Origin: Pipra filicauda | Taxonomy: Eukaryota; Chordata; Aves; Passeriformes; Pipridae | Direction of reading: 5' to 3' | DNA: 64,000 nt | Assembly (NCBI RefSeq): GCF_003945595.2 | Contig: NW_024104357.1 | Coordinates: 868,001-932,000 of the forward strand | Shown here: positions 20,409 to 33,800 of the stretch, in pieces | How positions within the stretch are numbered: position 1 is the stretch's first letter | Layout: every line of letters begins with the position of its first letter | Translations under genes and position numbers: made by a program | Notes under the pieces: model-generated | Database searches by the model: none | The model's input: only the letters and a program-made list of their open reading frames with translations | What the model was told of the DNA's origin: nothing

Positions 20409-23400
20409 ATATTGTCACATGAGGTTTTGTGTCATTTGAACCTCCCCCTCGATATTTTTACAAGTGCTATGATTTATCAGATCATAAGAAAATACCATTA
20501 GATACAGGTGTGTATATCTGTGCACCTAAAGATCAAATCAGTTCTTCAAGCCTATCCCCATAAAGTTTCTGTGGTCATTACAGTTTAATGGGATCAGCCA
20601 GAAATGAGCCTTTTGCCTTCATTGCAAAGCCTCACTCCATAAATAATCCCCATGATTCCAGTGCCTGTTCAGCACGTGCAATGGTACCAGAGCCAGCCCT
20701 TGCCTGGTCACTGAATACCTGCACGTGAGCTGATCATGCAAAGTGCTGAGCTCTCCTGTGAAGACTCCAGGGTTCCAGTGCTCAGCTTTATGGATCAGGC
20801 TTCTAGGTCACAAATATTCTTAAAGCTTTGCAGAGAAAAAGGACAAGGACAGTCCTAAGCTGGGGGTTAGGAAAATGTTTTTTAATTGCATGAAATATAA
20901 AATAGAAAAAAGACTCAAAAAACTTGGAATCAGTTACCTGGCAGTGATAAATCACCTCTGGAAAAAGAGGGGAGTAACAAGAACAAGAAACAGAGGTGGG
21001 AGAGATGGTGATACACCATTGCAGCACTCTGATTTGGCCTCACCCCATAGATGCTGTGCAGTTGTTATCCTGAAATGTCTGAGTCTCTTCTCTGCTGAAG
21101 TTGCTAGTCTGTGTGTGAAACTGCTTCCTTAGACCTGGGCAACCTTGTGTTTGTGTGTTACCTTCCTCTCCAGGTGAGTGGTGACCTCACCCATCCTGTC
21201 TGTGGGACAGCACCACTCCCCTGCTCCCACACAGTGCCACCACATGCAATGACTACTATTTCCCATCTTCCTTCCTTGCACACCTGGGTGTCACGGATGG
21301 CAGGAGGTTTTGACTTGGTCGAGCCCACAGGGAGCACTAAGAGGACCCAGATTTGCTGTCTCTCAACTCTCAGGCTCAATCTGCTACTGTTTAGCACCCG
21401 CCTTATTTATCCCACCTCATGCTTGGTTAGAAGTACAAGTAGATGAATTTTCTGTTCAGGTTCTTAATATGCTGCAGCCTCCACACTTTTCTTCTTGCTG
21501 TTTCAGGCAAATATACATGCTTGCCCCTGAATATTTAAGGAATGCTGTGAGGGGGTCAGATCAAAGCTGTGTCTTATCCTGTCTGCTGCACTGACAGTGC
21601 TTGGCAGTGGGGGCTAAAGGAGAACAGTAAAGGCCAGGATACTAAAGAAGTCCCCAGAAGTCCCAGGAGCTGCTGAGTCTGACCTGTTAGAGAGAGGTGA
21701 GCTCAGTCTCCAGCTGCTTTCTCACACTGACCGGGACAGAGGTGAGTGAGATGTGCCACTGGCTCCTAGAAGTCTGCCTGCTTTATCCTTCCCCTCTCGC
21801 AGTGTCTCGGTCAGTGGTATATGGTTAACTTGGCATAGGCTGTCTACAAGAGGAGAGAACAGCTGGGGTAATCTCCAAGGGTGTGCACCATCTCTTTGGA
21901 CAGGCTTTGAAGCTCATGTTCTGTGCAGCAGAACTGCAGTGCTCTTGATGGACCCAGGGGCCTGAGCCTCCCCTTGGGAGGGAGATTTCAGCCCCCGTGA
22001 TTTGTCTCAAGGTTACACAGACAGCTCGTACCAATCCCATGGGTGTGGACATGCATCAGCAGGTGAATGTAGTTTGGAGCAGTGCATCTCAGGATAAACT
22101 AAAAGCTACTTCCTACTTAGTCTGTTCTTTTTGGAGAGGCTTGGAGTTGCATTTTTTCTTAACAACTGCTGTGTTACTCGTCCACCGGCTGAAGATGATG
22201 TTTGGTGAACTGCCATGGGTATCAAATGCCCTTTGTCATTCTGACTCTGAGAAATCAAGTACTTATTTTTTTTAATTTGCAGATATAAAAATATCTGTTT
22301 TTTTAATTTAAAGATATGAAAATAAAGTTCCTGAACAGCTAATTCCTCTGGGTAAGCACTGATTATCCTACACCACAGCACAGAGGATATTCTAGAGGAA
22401 CTTGTATGATGGCAGGGCATCAAGCAAAATCTAAGCACATATGCCTTTGCTTTACAGCCTCTTCTCAAAGCTGCCTCCCTTCTCTCTTATCACTTCCCAG
22501 ATTCAATTGCACTGCACCTTCTGCTCTGCCTTATCAATAAAGAGCTGTCATCACACATCGCTGTCAAAGCAAAAGAGCAAACTGTTGTCAGCAGATAGGA
22601 ATACAGCAGCCCACTTAGCTAAAGTGACATTCCCAGTCAGTCCCATACCCCATCCTTAGAGAAAGCTGCAGGAATCAGTTATGAAACGATATATAAACAG
22701 GAATATAGATGTAGACAATGAATTAATAAAACACTCCTGAAAAATTTCTGTAGCTGTTTCAGCATGTCTGATCTGTGGGGCAGAGTGAGGGGTAAGCCTT
22801 TTATTTTTTAATGACTATCAATACTTTGTATTTAACAAACTATAGATGGTGATTAGATGCAGTGATTACACTGTCTTACATGGAATTTTCCTTTAAGTGG
22901 TTGCTGAAAATAACAGACAGCTGCAAGAAACTTAAGGTTTGTACTGGTGAAACTGTCCAACTCCCACAGAGCTTCTTTCTCTGTGATCTGTGCAGTTGGA
23001 TTTCTTTTTTATCTGGCTGAGCTGGATTTTATTTTAGTGTTGTTTATAAGAAATGTGCCATTTGTCCGACTTTACCACATTCCAGAAGCTATTCTGTGCA
23101 TTGAATTCCTGACCACAAGTCAACACAGTAGCCATCTAATTACACTTTTTCTCTCTCACTATTTTGGAAAAACATTAAAATATCAGCAACTGAAAATCAC
23201 CTCCTAAAAATTTCTATTCCTTCTTTGATTGATGCATTCACCCTGAGCTAAATGTGTTTGATTGTAGCCAATCAATCTATTCATCATGTGGAAATGTACT
23301 GCCCCAACACTGTTCCCCATTCATCCAATCAGGGAAAATTAAGATGGTGTGTTTATATACACATTTGTAAGTAGCTACACATACTGGTGTTATATAAGGA

Positions 23401-23624
23401 TTTACTCTGCTCTCACGGAGGTCACAGAGACTCTTGCTACTGTTTGCCATAACAGCAGGATCAAGTCTTGGTCTCAATCCTACAAGCACTGTATAGACCA
23501 ATTTCTTCAGGGAAAGTTTTCCCTTGAGCATGATCTGCAGGCAGTAACTCCTATGAAGATTTTTCTTTATTTGCAATAAAGATCTGTGGCTTTTTATGTT
23601 CTGAAATGACATCATTTGCATACA

Positions 23625-23659
23625 ACATGTATGTGCATGCACATGCATGTATATGTATA
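23625..23659. repeat. 35-bp alternating purine-pyrimidine tract
   Basis: Every step from 23625 to 23659 alternates purine and pyrimidine (AC, AT, GT and GC steps), a pattern able to adopt Z-DNA. It contains a 14-bp perfect palindrome (23631-23644) and three GCATG words. Confidence 0.85.
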
Positions 23660-24680
23660 GTACCTGATGGATGCATAATAGAATAATCTTTCTAGTTGTT
23701 AATGCAGTTTATACTGTATTTGCATCTTTCTAAACATAAGAATATTGAAAACCCTCTCACTACATTTCAGGAAATGTTAGTTGGTCCTCTATACCAACAA
23801 GGCCATCCTGTACATTCTGTTGTTGGTAACTAAAATGAAAGCATAGCACTATTTTACACAAAGAAAGATTAAAGTGCATAAGTACACAGATAGGTGCAGA
23901 CCCTGCCATGAGCTCCTTTGAAGCAGACAGACTCTGTCCGAGATCAAGGACAGCTGGTTTGAACAGTAACAATTCTAGTGCAAATTGCCCCTTCTGCTGG
24001 CAACACTCGGCCTCCCCACTGGTACCCGACCTCATCCCATAGACCTCCACGGACAATGTTCCTCCTGACATTGCACATGGTTTATGAGCCTGCAGAACTG
24101 GGCCCAAATGAATCGAGGTACCTTTGGAAGCAAAAACTGGTTGCCAGCTAATAGATATGTCCAAAACAAAACACATCCATTTTACATGCATCTACTTTCA
24201 GAGCTGTGTTAAAAACGGACCTTGAGAAGAATTTTCATCAAAGAAATCAAAGGATAGGGAATCCCCATTGTGGGGTAAAGTGGGGTCAGCATAGTGCAAC
24301 GAGCTACTAAGCAGGTTCCTTGGATGCACTGCTTGCTGTTCTAATGTGCAATAGCCATTATCTAGGTTTGTTCTTAGTATACATTTTTTTGTAAAGCTGT
24401 GTATATATAGAAAGATATAGCTTGCATGGGATGAAGATTCTTCAGAAATTCCTATTTCATCTAATTCAGGGCTTTGTCAGATTACCACAGCTCATTTCAA
24501 TTATTTGAATTGGAATTTATTTACAGTATTTTTGTGCTTTTGAACTTTTCGAATAATGTCTGAAATAATTCCCCTATTGATCTACAATCATGATCTATTG
24601 GAAAATGTGGTCATTTTGGGATGAGTAATAAAAAAGTTCTGTTTCCTAATACAATTTAGTCAATTTGTGGGTACTTTTTA

Positions 24681-24885
24681 TTACGGCTCTAGATTAAAAG
24701 CTCTTAAGAGAATGTCTAGATCACCCACGTTGGCAGCTTGAAATAGTTCTGGCTGGTCCATCATAGACAGAGCAATCCGAAGTGCAGCCCAAATATTGCC
24801 TGATAGAGCAGGGTGGGGAACCTGTTGTTGATTCCTGCTTTTTCTTTGCAAACTGAGAGCAGTGAGAAAATTGCTGACAGCCTCT
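24681..24885 (-). CDS. PEX5L: PEX5L last coding exon, TAA stop
   Basis: 205 nt coding part, phase 2 to stop. It reads [20 protein letters not shown] to [12 protein letters not shown], then TAA at 24683-24681. It completes the last TPR and the C-terminal helical bundle that closes the PTS1-binding funnel in the PEX5 family. Acceptor CTTCCCTACAG. Confidence 0.97.
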
Positions 24886-27800
24886 CTGTAGGGAAGAGGG
24901 AAAAAAGACAGAATAGAGTAAAACTTTCTAAAGTTCCATGCCAGACTCTAATGCATTATTTTACCATGCAGTTCATCAGTCTCTTCATGTTGTTCTTGTT
25001 TAATTTTCATTAAACAGGTGGGCATGGCTTGTAGTAATGCAGAGCCGAGTCTATTCATACATCTGGGAGTACTGTCTTCATTGCAGCCTAGCTCCCCATC
25101 ATCTTACCTGTCTTAACTTGACAGCTGGAATACCATCCTTCAGTCCTGAAGGATATACTGCAAGTGTTTTTGGTGACATTAACTACTCAAAGCAGTTTAA
25201 CTGAAGTTTTCCTTCCAACAATGGGCTCTTATATTTTCTTTTACATATGCTCTTAAGCACAGGACTAAGTTTAAGTGCAAGAACAATCTTACTGATTATA
25301 ATAGTACTTTCACTTAAAGCTAAAAAAGTGCTTAAGCAGCTTGGTAGTTTTATTATTTAGAATTTGTGGCTATAAGACAAGTACCATTGCTTTGCTAGTA
25401 CTTCATAAAAACTAATGACAAAATTTTACAACAGCTGAGATTATGTAGCTATATTCTGATTACTTTTTTTTCTTAGATAGCTCCAGCCAGAAGATGAATC
25501 TTCACTTGGTAGTTATGATCCCTGACTTTCTGTGTACACATTTTTTTAACTTACCTGTATGCCCCTAGGTTGATGCAGCTTATCCCTAAATTGTATCTGG
25601 ACCTAATGAAGCCTGGCTGTATTTCCAGAGCACGTGTGTAGGCCTCGACAGCTTCTTCACTGCGATCCCCGTTTGCCAAGGTCGCTCCAAGGCGGTTCCA
25701 TAACGTATAGTCCTGGTGAGAAAATGAGTTTTTTCTACTGTACGTGTCAAAAAGGGACAGAATAGCTCATTTTTGCTTGCAAAGTTAGGAGGACTGCAGA
25801 AAATAACAGTGTTGTATCTTAATTGACACAGAATGTGAGGTTCTGACTCGTGGTCACAGGCAACTTTATATAACTATTACAATTAATCAGAAATTGGACA
25901 TGTATAAATCTGCTTCTAAATGGGGCTGTCCTGTAATTAACGTTTCTATTTCAGGTATTGAAATTTTAATGGCGGAAGTGACATCTCATTAATAACAGCC
26001 TGATCGAGACAGGAGAAGGAAAATGGCCTGTAGAGCTAAATTTTTTAAAATGTAGAAGTAAAAAATGTACCTCTGGTCGAACAGTTAAAGCAGCACTAAA
26101 TGCATCTATTGCTCTGTTAAATTCTCCATTCAGGTGAAAAAGAACTCCAAGTCCTGTTTGCAGGTCAGGGTCTATCATATCACCATTCTGGTGAGCAGCC
26201 TCCAGGTACAAGTCCTTTACTTCTTCGAGTAATGAGCTAGACAAGGGTGAAAAAATAAAGATCCATCATACAGTTATTTACAAATATTTCAATATTGATT
26301 GCATAGCTGGAAATTAAAATCCTTGTAGTGGCTTTGTCAGGAGTGATATATTCCTAAAATTTGTAAATAAGCTTCTTCATCACGGCAAAGATCTACTTCA
26401 AGGTGGTGATGTAAACTCATGACTGGAATAAAAATTTCATCTATAAAATGAAGTACAGCCGTGAGCCCAAGTGAGATGACACGAAGGGTTATTAAAACTG
26501 TTCAGATTAGATGAGTTTCTCGGACATAAAAGCATTCCTTACTGGCAAAAACAGTCGTATTCTTAAGAGGAATAGATAAGTGACTAGCCAAGACCTTTGA
26601 AGAAAGATGCCAAAATATAAGGCTTCTGTGCCCACTTCATAAAAAAAGGCTTCATAAAACCTTTGCACTGACAGCACCAGATGTCAGCGGGATGAAGCTG
26701 AAGTAAAATAACACACTTAGCAATTAAGCAGAACTTGCATATTTTATTTTTGTTCATGCTCAATTATCTTGTCAACCCAGGACTTGTAAGTGATAAGGGT
26801 AAAACATAAGGCCTGTCTTCAAAATGACAAGCAGTGAGATAGCCCGAGTGTTTTAGTTCTGCAAATCATGTTTATGCCTTTAATGACTTTATCATGCATC
26901 TCACTGTCCAGAGGTACTTGTTTACTGACCTCATGAAATCATGACGAAGGGCTGCCAACTCATAAATTATTATGTTATTTAAAATGGATGCCAGCTGAAG
27001 ACAAATAAAATGACTATGCTGCCTCTTTGGTTAGAACCAGAACGGTTTTCAAACAAGCAGATGCCACCTCCCAGTATTTTCAGAGAACTGAAGCCGTGCC
27101 ACGCTGCAAAATGGCTCATTCCTCGATCCTAGTGGCTGGGTCGGGATATAGGAGAAACTATGAAAGCAGGAAGAACACACACATGTAGAGGAGGATGAAG
27201 GCCTGGTATGGATGTGGAAGCAGCTGAAGAATGAGGGTGCAGGATGTGGGATTACAGAGGCAGGAGGGAGGGTCAGAGAAAAGTGATGGGAGTTGAGGAG
27301 AAGCATATTTTTTTAGCTGTTTTACTATTTATTTTTAACTTCCAGAGATGGCATAAGAAATAAAGCCTTCACTCCCTAAACCAAATGTCCTATGTTGTCT
27401 TCCCACTCCTGCCACTAGAGACACTGAGTATTCCATTACAAGGAACAGGCTGGGTTTATACAGAGCAAGGAGGCACAGCATGTACCATCAGTTCCAGTGA
27501 TGTTACAATTTCCACCATCAGGATTTACACTGCATTTACCTTTCATCTGCTGTCTTAGACATCCTCCTGTTAAGCGCTGGGGACCCTTTTTTGCTTCTCA
27601 CTATATACTTGTATTTTGGATTTTGCTTTATCCAGTTTCTCAGAGCTTGATAGGCTTCCTGTTGATGACCAGTATTGGTATAACTTACAGCCAGGGCCAT
27701 CAGAGCTTTTAGATTGTTTGGCTGTAGTTCCAAGCACCTAGACAGAAAATAAAAATATATTGAAACATTTTTTAGCCAAACACAATTCTTGAATTCTTCC

Positions 27801-30800
27801 AAAATAATCCGTGTAAAGAAAACCACTCACACAAGTAAAATCTACCCAATAATACTTGTGAAAAGGGGACATTGTCTTATTTTTGTATGATAAGTGGATT
27901 ATGCACGTGTATACACACATATGCCACACATTGCTGTGCATACACATATATGGACATAAAACTACACATAGAAGTTTTGTTTTCATCCTTCTTACTATAA
28001 GGAATTGTAGGTAGATTCATTTGTGTAATATCTGTCTAGTAAGCAAAGAGAAGCTTTGCATAATTTCAAGCAAACAGTTTAATACAGTTTTCAGCTCTAC
28101 AAAAAAGTATGTTGAAGCCAAAATTTCTTCCATCTCTATGAATCTTCACAGTCATCCTGATTTCTCAGTTGTTCTTTGACAAAGCTGGAGACAATCACCT
28201 CAAGCATTCTTTCTCTGGTTGTGTACTATTAACTGAAAACAGAATCTCATCTATTTCGTGAACATTGCTGTCGCTTGTTTGAAAACTGGGAATGAGCAAG
28301 CCCTAAATCAGGCAACCCCTCGCATTTCTAACATAAATGCGAAACATAAAAGCCCATTACACAAAGATAATAATAATGCTGAGATTTTGGAACTCACATT
28401 TTACATACAAGCATTCTGTGATATTTACATCTCTATCAACCTAAAAACGTTGTCAGTCTAGCATTCAGCAGCTGAAGGGAGCTGTCTCCAATTAAGAAAA
28501 CCTCTTCATTAAAGGACAGACTATAGAAAACATGCTAAGTGGCTAGAATATTGAAAAGGCACTTCATTTGCATTATGCCTAATTCAAGTTTATCAGGCCA
28601 TGTAACTTTTCTTTTGTGCAACTACTTAAATTACTAGGTTAAATATTGCACTTATTTAATAAAACAGAAATATTAATCACCCTCTGAAGTCACTTGGAAA
28701 GTTTTTATATCTATGTGAATGTTTTACTGAGCTCAATAAATGCTTCACATTCCAAGATAAGAATGACATTAAATATTCCCAAGTCTCTATTACCAAATAC
28801 TCATCAGACCCTTGATTTAACACTGAACTTCATTTACCTTTGGAGGGCGACAATTGCTGCCTGCTCATTTTCATTCTCTGCCTGTGTTATACCCAGGAAC
28901 TGCCAGGCCTGCAAAAATAATCATAATTTTCTTAGTTTGTTATATATACCCAATTGCAGAGTTACAACTAATATCACTGTTAAACACAGGGGTGATAAAA
29001 GCAGCAGATCTGTCAAGCACTAACTACAGATTTTTCTACAGGGTGATAGCAACAGTACCAATCAATACAGCTCTGAATATCTTTGGGCCTGATAAATGTT
29101 TATAGTCAATGAATGCAAGGGTATTCTGTCAGTGTATGATCACATGCTGCTTTCTTAGATTTGAGCTACTGTACATTTTAATGTGGGTAGAATTTTATGG
29201 AAAATGATGAAGAAGAATTATTAAGTTATATAGATTTAAGGGGTTCTAGAGGGTTTGGGGATTCTCTGCTTTTTGAAATACTGCTGCTTAGTTTAATGCA
29301 GCAGTACATTCAAAGAGCCCTAGATACTTACACTGTAAATATTTTTCACAAAAAACCAGACTTTACCACTATACTTGTTGAAAACAGCAATATTAAGAAA
29401 ATTTATATAACTTTAAAAAAAATTTCAACACTCATTAAATCAAAACTGTTATCTTTACAATAGTAGTGTTTACAAGATACTTCGAAAGCATCGGGATATG
29501 AAGGAAAGGTTTGAAGCATTTCAAACAATAATATTACAAAACCAGTTTCTCATCCTGTGAAGGACTCACTGTTGTCTGTTTAAAGTCATATACTAATTCA
29601 AAACTCTTAGAATTTAATCTGTTTCAGTCAATCATGACTAGTAAAAGTTTGAGCCCCCAAATCCTTCCATCACTGCATGCTAAAGGGAGTCCCCGTTCCC
29701 TTTGTCAGTAAAAGGCTGATGAGTGAATACCTCTGCATCGTTGGGTTCTTGTAGAATAGCAGCCTCCAGGTATAAGATTGTAACAGGAAGGTCACCTTCT
29801 TTCATTTTTTTCAGTCCTTCCTCAAAAGCACCAGGCCAATCTTTGAAGGGATTGTCAGTATGGAAATAATAACCCTGGAGAAGAGAGATAATGGACCGTG
29901 ATGAAGCACTGTAGCACGGAATGACAACTCCTAAAAATTAAATAACTCACCATTTTCCAGCTGGATGTAAACACCCTTTGTTCTGTGAAAATGGTATGAA
30001 CTCCCCCATGGAATTTCAATTATAGAAAGGGTAAAAAGTCACCAAACATTTATGTTTCTGCTCTCTTTACTTTTACCTTAGCTCTGAAGTGATACTGGTA
30101 CTAATGGCGGACTCTCCTACTCCCATCAAAGATAATGGCAACAACTCACTCTGCCTGCAGTAGCAGCAGAGCTGAACCTATCATGAGCCCAGGATATCCA
30201 ACTGAATTGTAAAGAGCACACGTCAAGCAGCTGGCTCCCTGCAGTGCTTGTAACCTCATGTCTGCTCAGCTAAAATCCTGAAATCTTCAATTAACCTTCC
30301 GGATACAGAACAGTGTTGCAAGCACCTGAGTTTATTTTAGAATTCCTTTAAATTTTGCCTTTTTCTCTTCTTGTCACTCCAGTGTAAAGGGTGTATGCTA
30401 ATATCAGCTACATGACAGAAATCAAATGCAAATGTGAAATGGAAGGAATGAAGAAGAGAGACAGAATCTCTGTCATTACTATCCTCAACAGTGTTTGAAT
30501 GTTGCTGCCCAGATATTTTTATTTGGTGCTCTTCCTTAGGTGCCTGTCTTCAAAACTGCCCATAATCCAGCAGTTTGCTTTGTGAACCTTTCAGCACAAT
30601 TCAGGCAGTGTGCAATTCTAAATGTATTCTCACTATGGCAAGGTCTTTTAAATCTATCCCACTCATAGACAATTAAAGAAGATGAACTCTTCTGGGTAAA
30701 GTTAACTTCCACATCCAATGAATTTCCTTGGGATCCTTTGAATAGCTGAGTCTCATCTCAGTGTTGCACAGGAGGGATGGGAAAACTTGGTGTTACCTTC

Positions 30801-33800
30801 TCAATGGTTGAGATGGTGACTTGCCCTGGAGTTTCCTGGTTGTCTGAAATCCAGTTTCTGCGAGCCATTTCTTCCCATTCTGCTTGCATTTTGTCCCAAA
30901 ACTCTGTGTCTGACTAGAGGAAAAGGAGGAAAACAGAAAATGAACAACAAAATCTTTGAAACAAACTGGTAAACTTTTAATTTCTTTCTACCAGTGGTCT
31001 GTCAATTTTGCTGAATGGTATTAATTCTATTAATAATCACACTGACTGAAATGCTACAGCTCCTGTTTGGAATTTCATATAATTAAATTTCATCTCTTAT
31101 ATTGGAATGCATTTTGTCAACAGAAAACTTTTTATCTCAGAGGCAGCATATGTCATATTTGAAGCAGGATTTGCAGCAGCTTACACTGCATCTTATTGAT
31201 GTTAACAGCAAATGATTACAGAAAATTTGAAGGAAATGAATGTTGCAAGTCTCTGACCAAAGAAAAGAAAGAAAAAAAAAAGAAAAATCAACTAAGTGCA
31301 TATGCTAAAGAATAACAATAGATAAAACAGTTTAAAAGAGAACGAGCATCTCACTTTGTTATATTCAGCATTATTTTCAGCTTTGTGAAAGGGAAATGTC
31401 AAAGCTCAGACAGAGAGTGTTTGAGTAAGAGATTTAATCGAAATTGGGCTTTTTGACATAGTGGAGAAATCTCAATATTGCATTTTGTACTGTACTGGTG
31501 AGAGGAATCTACAAGAGATTATAAAGTTGTACAGTAAGATTAACATTCAGCTCAAAGACAGGGGAAAAATGCAAACACAAGGGAAACAGAAATTATGAAA
31601 AAAAGAACAAGATTTAGGATGTGCAACGACCAGACAGAGGGAACCACTGTGGCTACTAGAAAATGATGCCAAAAAGCAGAAATGAGATTTAAAAAGAGGG
31701 GAGAATCCAAGTTTAGGTGCCATTTCGGTCTCCACAGATTAGTCATAAGCCCCTAAAAAGCAGATCCATAGCAGAATATCTGCCCAGCACTAGGGGCCTT
31801 TCCAAAGTTCTCCAGTTCTTGCAAGGAAGCCAGAGCTTCAGTGAAATGACACTACTGGGGCACAGTTTCTCAACTTATTTAGGTCAAAGAAAACAGCATA
31901 AATAATTCTATTCAGGTTAGAAATGTAATATTTGTTACAAGACTGACAACTTTGTTACTACTCCACATCCAGGCATGATTTGAAAAATAGAGCTTAGACT
32001 GTGATTGCAGGACTTGCTGCAACGTTCCTTAGGTACTTGGAAAAAGGAAAGCATGTGCCTCCTGATATCCAGCACTTTCTTCCAGGGGACTCATAGTTGT
32101 CTGAATTATGCAGTTATGGGATCTGTGGAGGTACCTGCAATGTTCCTCTGAATGGCAATCATTCACTCCTGGAGAGGAGATTTCACTCTGGGTAATAGAA
32201 GCGAAAGAAACTTGACCACTCTGTTACACACCTGCAGAATTTGCTTTCATTCCAGACTTGAAGGAAATACATTCTTATAAATAGTCATGAGATTGTGCTG
32301 AAATGGCCATTTAGAGTTTGAAAAGGCTGGGATAATGAATCAGGTCACTCCCTCTTTAACTCTTAGCCAGGACCAGAGGCACTTGAATCCCTAAAACAAT
32401 CCCACTTTTCAACAGATGCCTCTATCAACCATTTCTCACTCAGTAGAAATTTGCAGTGCACTGAAATAAAAATTACATGATCGTGTTTATACTAGCATAA
32501 ATTTTGAGACTCAGGATGAGGGAGGGAGTGGAAATTTCCCTTTTCTTCAGATTAAAACTAATAAAACTACTGAAAAGTAATTAGTAATGCCTTTTTAAGC
32601 AGATTTGTTTAAGCAGTTATAGAAATAATTATATATATGAATATATAAATTCATAGATATGAATGTGCATATGAATATATATATGTATATATATATGTTT
32701 ATATTAAATTTTTGCTTCTATTTTTCCCATAGAAATTCCCTATGAATCAGTGGTTTGGAAACATATCAAATCATATTTCTGCAGATAGTAAGCAAGCATA
32801 TAGGTGGGTTTAGGTCTTAAATTCAAATTCTGCTGTTTAATTACATATTTTTAATTCCCACAGATGTTCACTGTGTTTATACTCCACGTAAGAAGTCGGT
32901 GAATTGTTGTGCATTCAAGTAGCTATGTTGGATGTCCATCTACAGTGAGTCAAACGGGGAGGGAAAATGCAACGAGAAGACCTGCTTTGCTGCAATGTCT
33001 CTCCACTCATCCTACACTACTTGGACATGGGGCAAGTAGCAATAACCCAACTGTTATTTCGCAACGATGAGAGAAGATTTGCTTGTTTGGGCCAAGCTCC
33101 AGCGTTCTGAGCACATCCAGCATGGGGGGGTTTCTGAAACTGGTGTGGCAAAGCTGCCCTGGGCACCTGGATCAGACACCACTCTGGCACCTGATAAAAT
33201 GCTGTAATTCTGCTGTGACAAATCCCAGTGTCAGTAGCAGAGGAGTTTAACGTCCTTGAGGAAGAGGAGCGTAACCATCACACAGCCTTTGGCGAAGGCC
33301 TAAGTCTGTTCCAGCTGCCATTAGTAGCAATTTTTTCATTGACTTCAGTGGTAGGAAGGTTAAATTAATATTGAGCATTCCTGAAGATCTGGCTTTGCAC
33401 CAAGACTCCTAGACCTAATTTTAACTCTGCTACATCACTGGTGCCAATTAACCTCATTTCAGTGTTTTTGCTGCCTTAATGCTGGTGAATTACTTTGGAT
33501 GTACCAAATGTTTTCAGACCAGTTGAACACATTTAACACATTCTCAGATTATCTGCAGCAGTTAAGTGGAATGACAACCAGGAAAAATGTTCATACCATC
33601 TGACTACTTCCAAGCAGAAAATTCTGCATTTTGTCAAAGAGGCTATTTTTACTCTTAGTATTTAAAAATATGCTGAAGCAGTTAAACAAATGGGAGGCAA
33701 AATATTTCCAGACTCTCTACTTCTGATTATACAGTGAAAGGAGGAGAGGGGTGCACTTTTTCAATATTGCTGGCTAAATTATAAATTTATCTGTTTTCAT

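Larger units (their letters stand above)
18070..24680 (-). other. PEX5L: PEX5L 3' UTR (inferred extent)
   Basis: This stretch follows the PEX5L stop codon on the minus strand and holds no further exon. The 3' end is inferred from AATAAA (minus) at 18094-18099; other minus-strand signals, for example at 19396-19401, could be used instead. Inside are a TGCATGCA triplet cluster (20316-20408), an alternating purine-pyrimidine tract (23625-23659), a GC-rich patch (18503-18652) and a T16 run (18282-18297). A 143-codon minus-strand open frame (23760-24191) has no recognisable domain. Confidence 0.45.
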
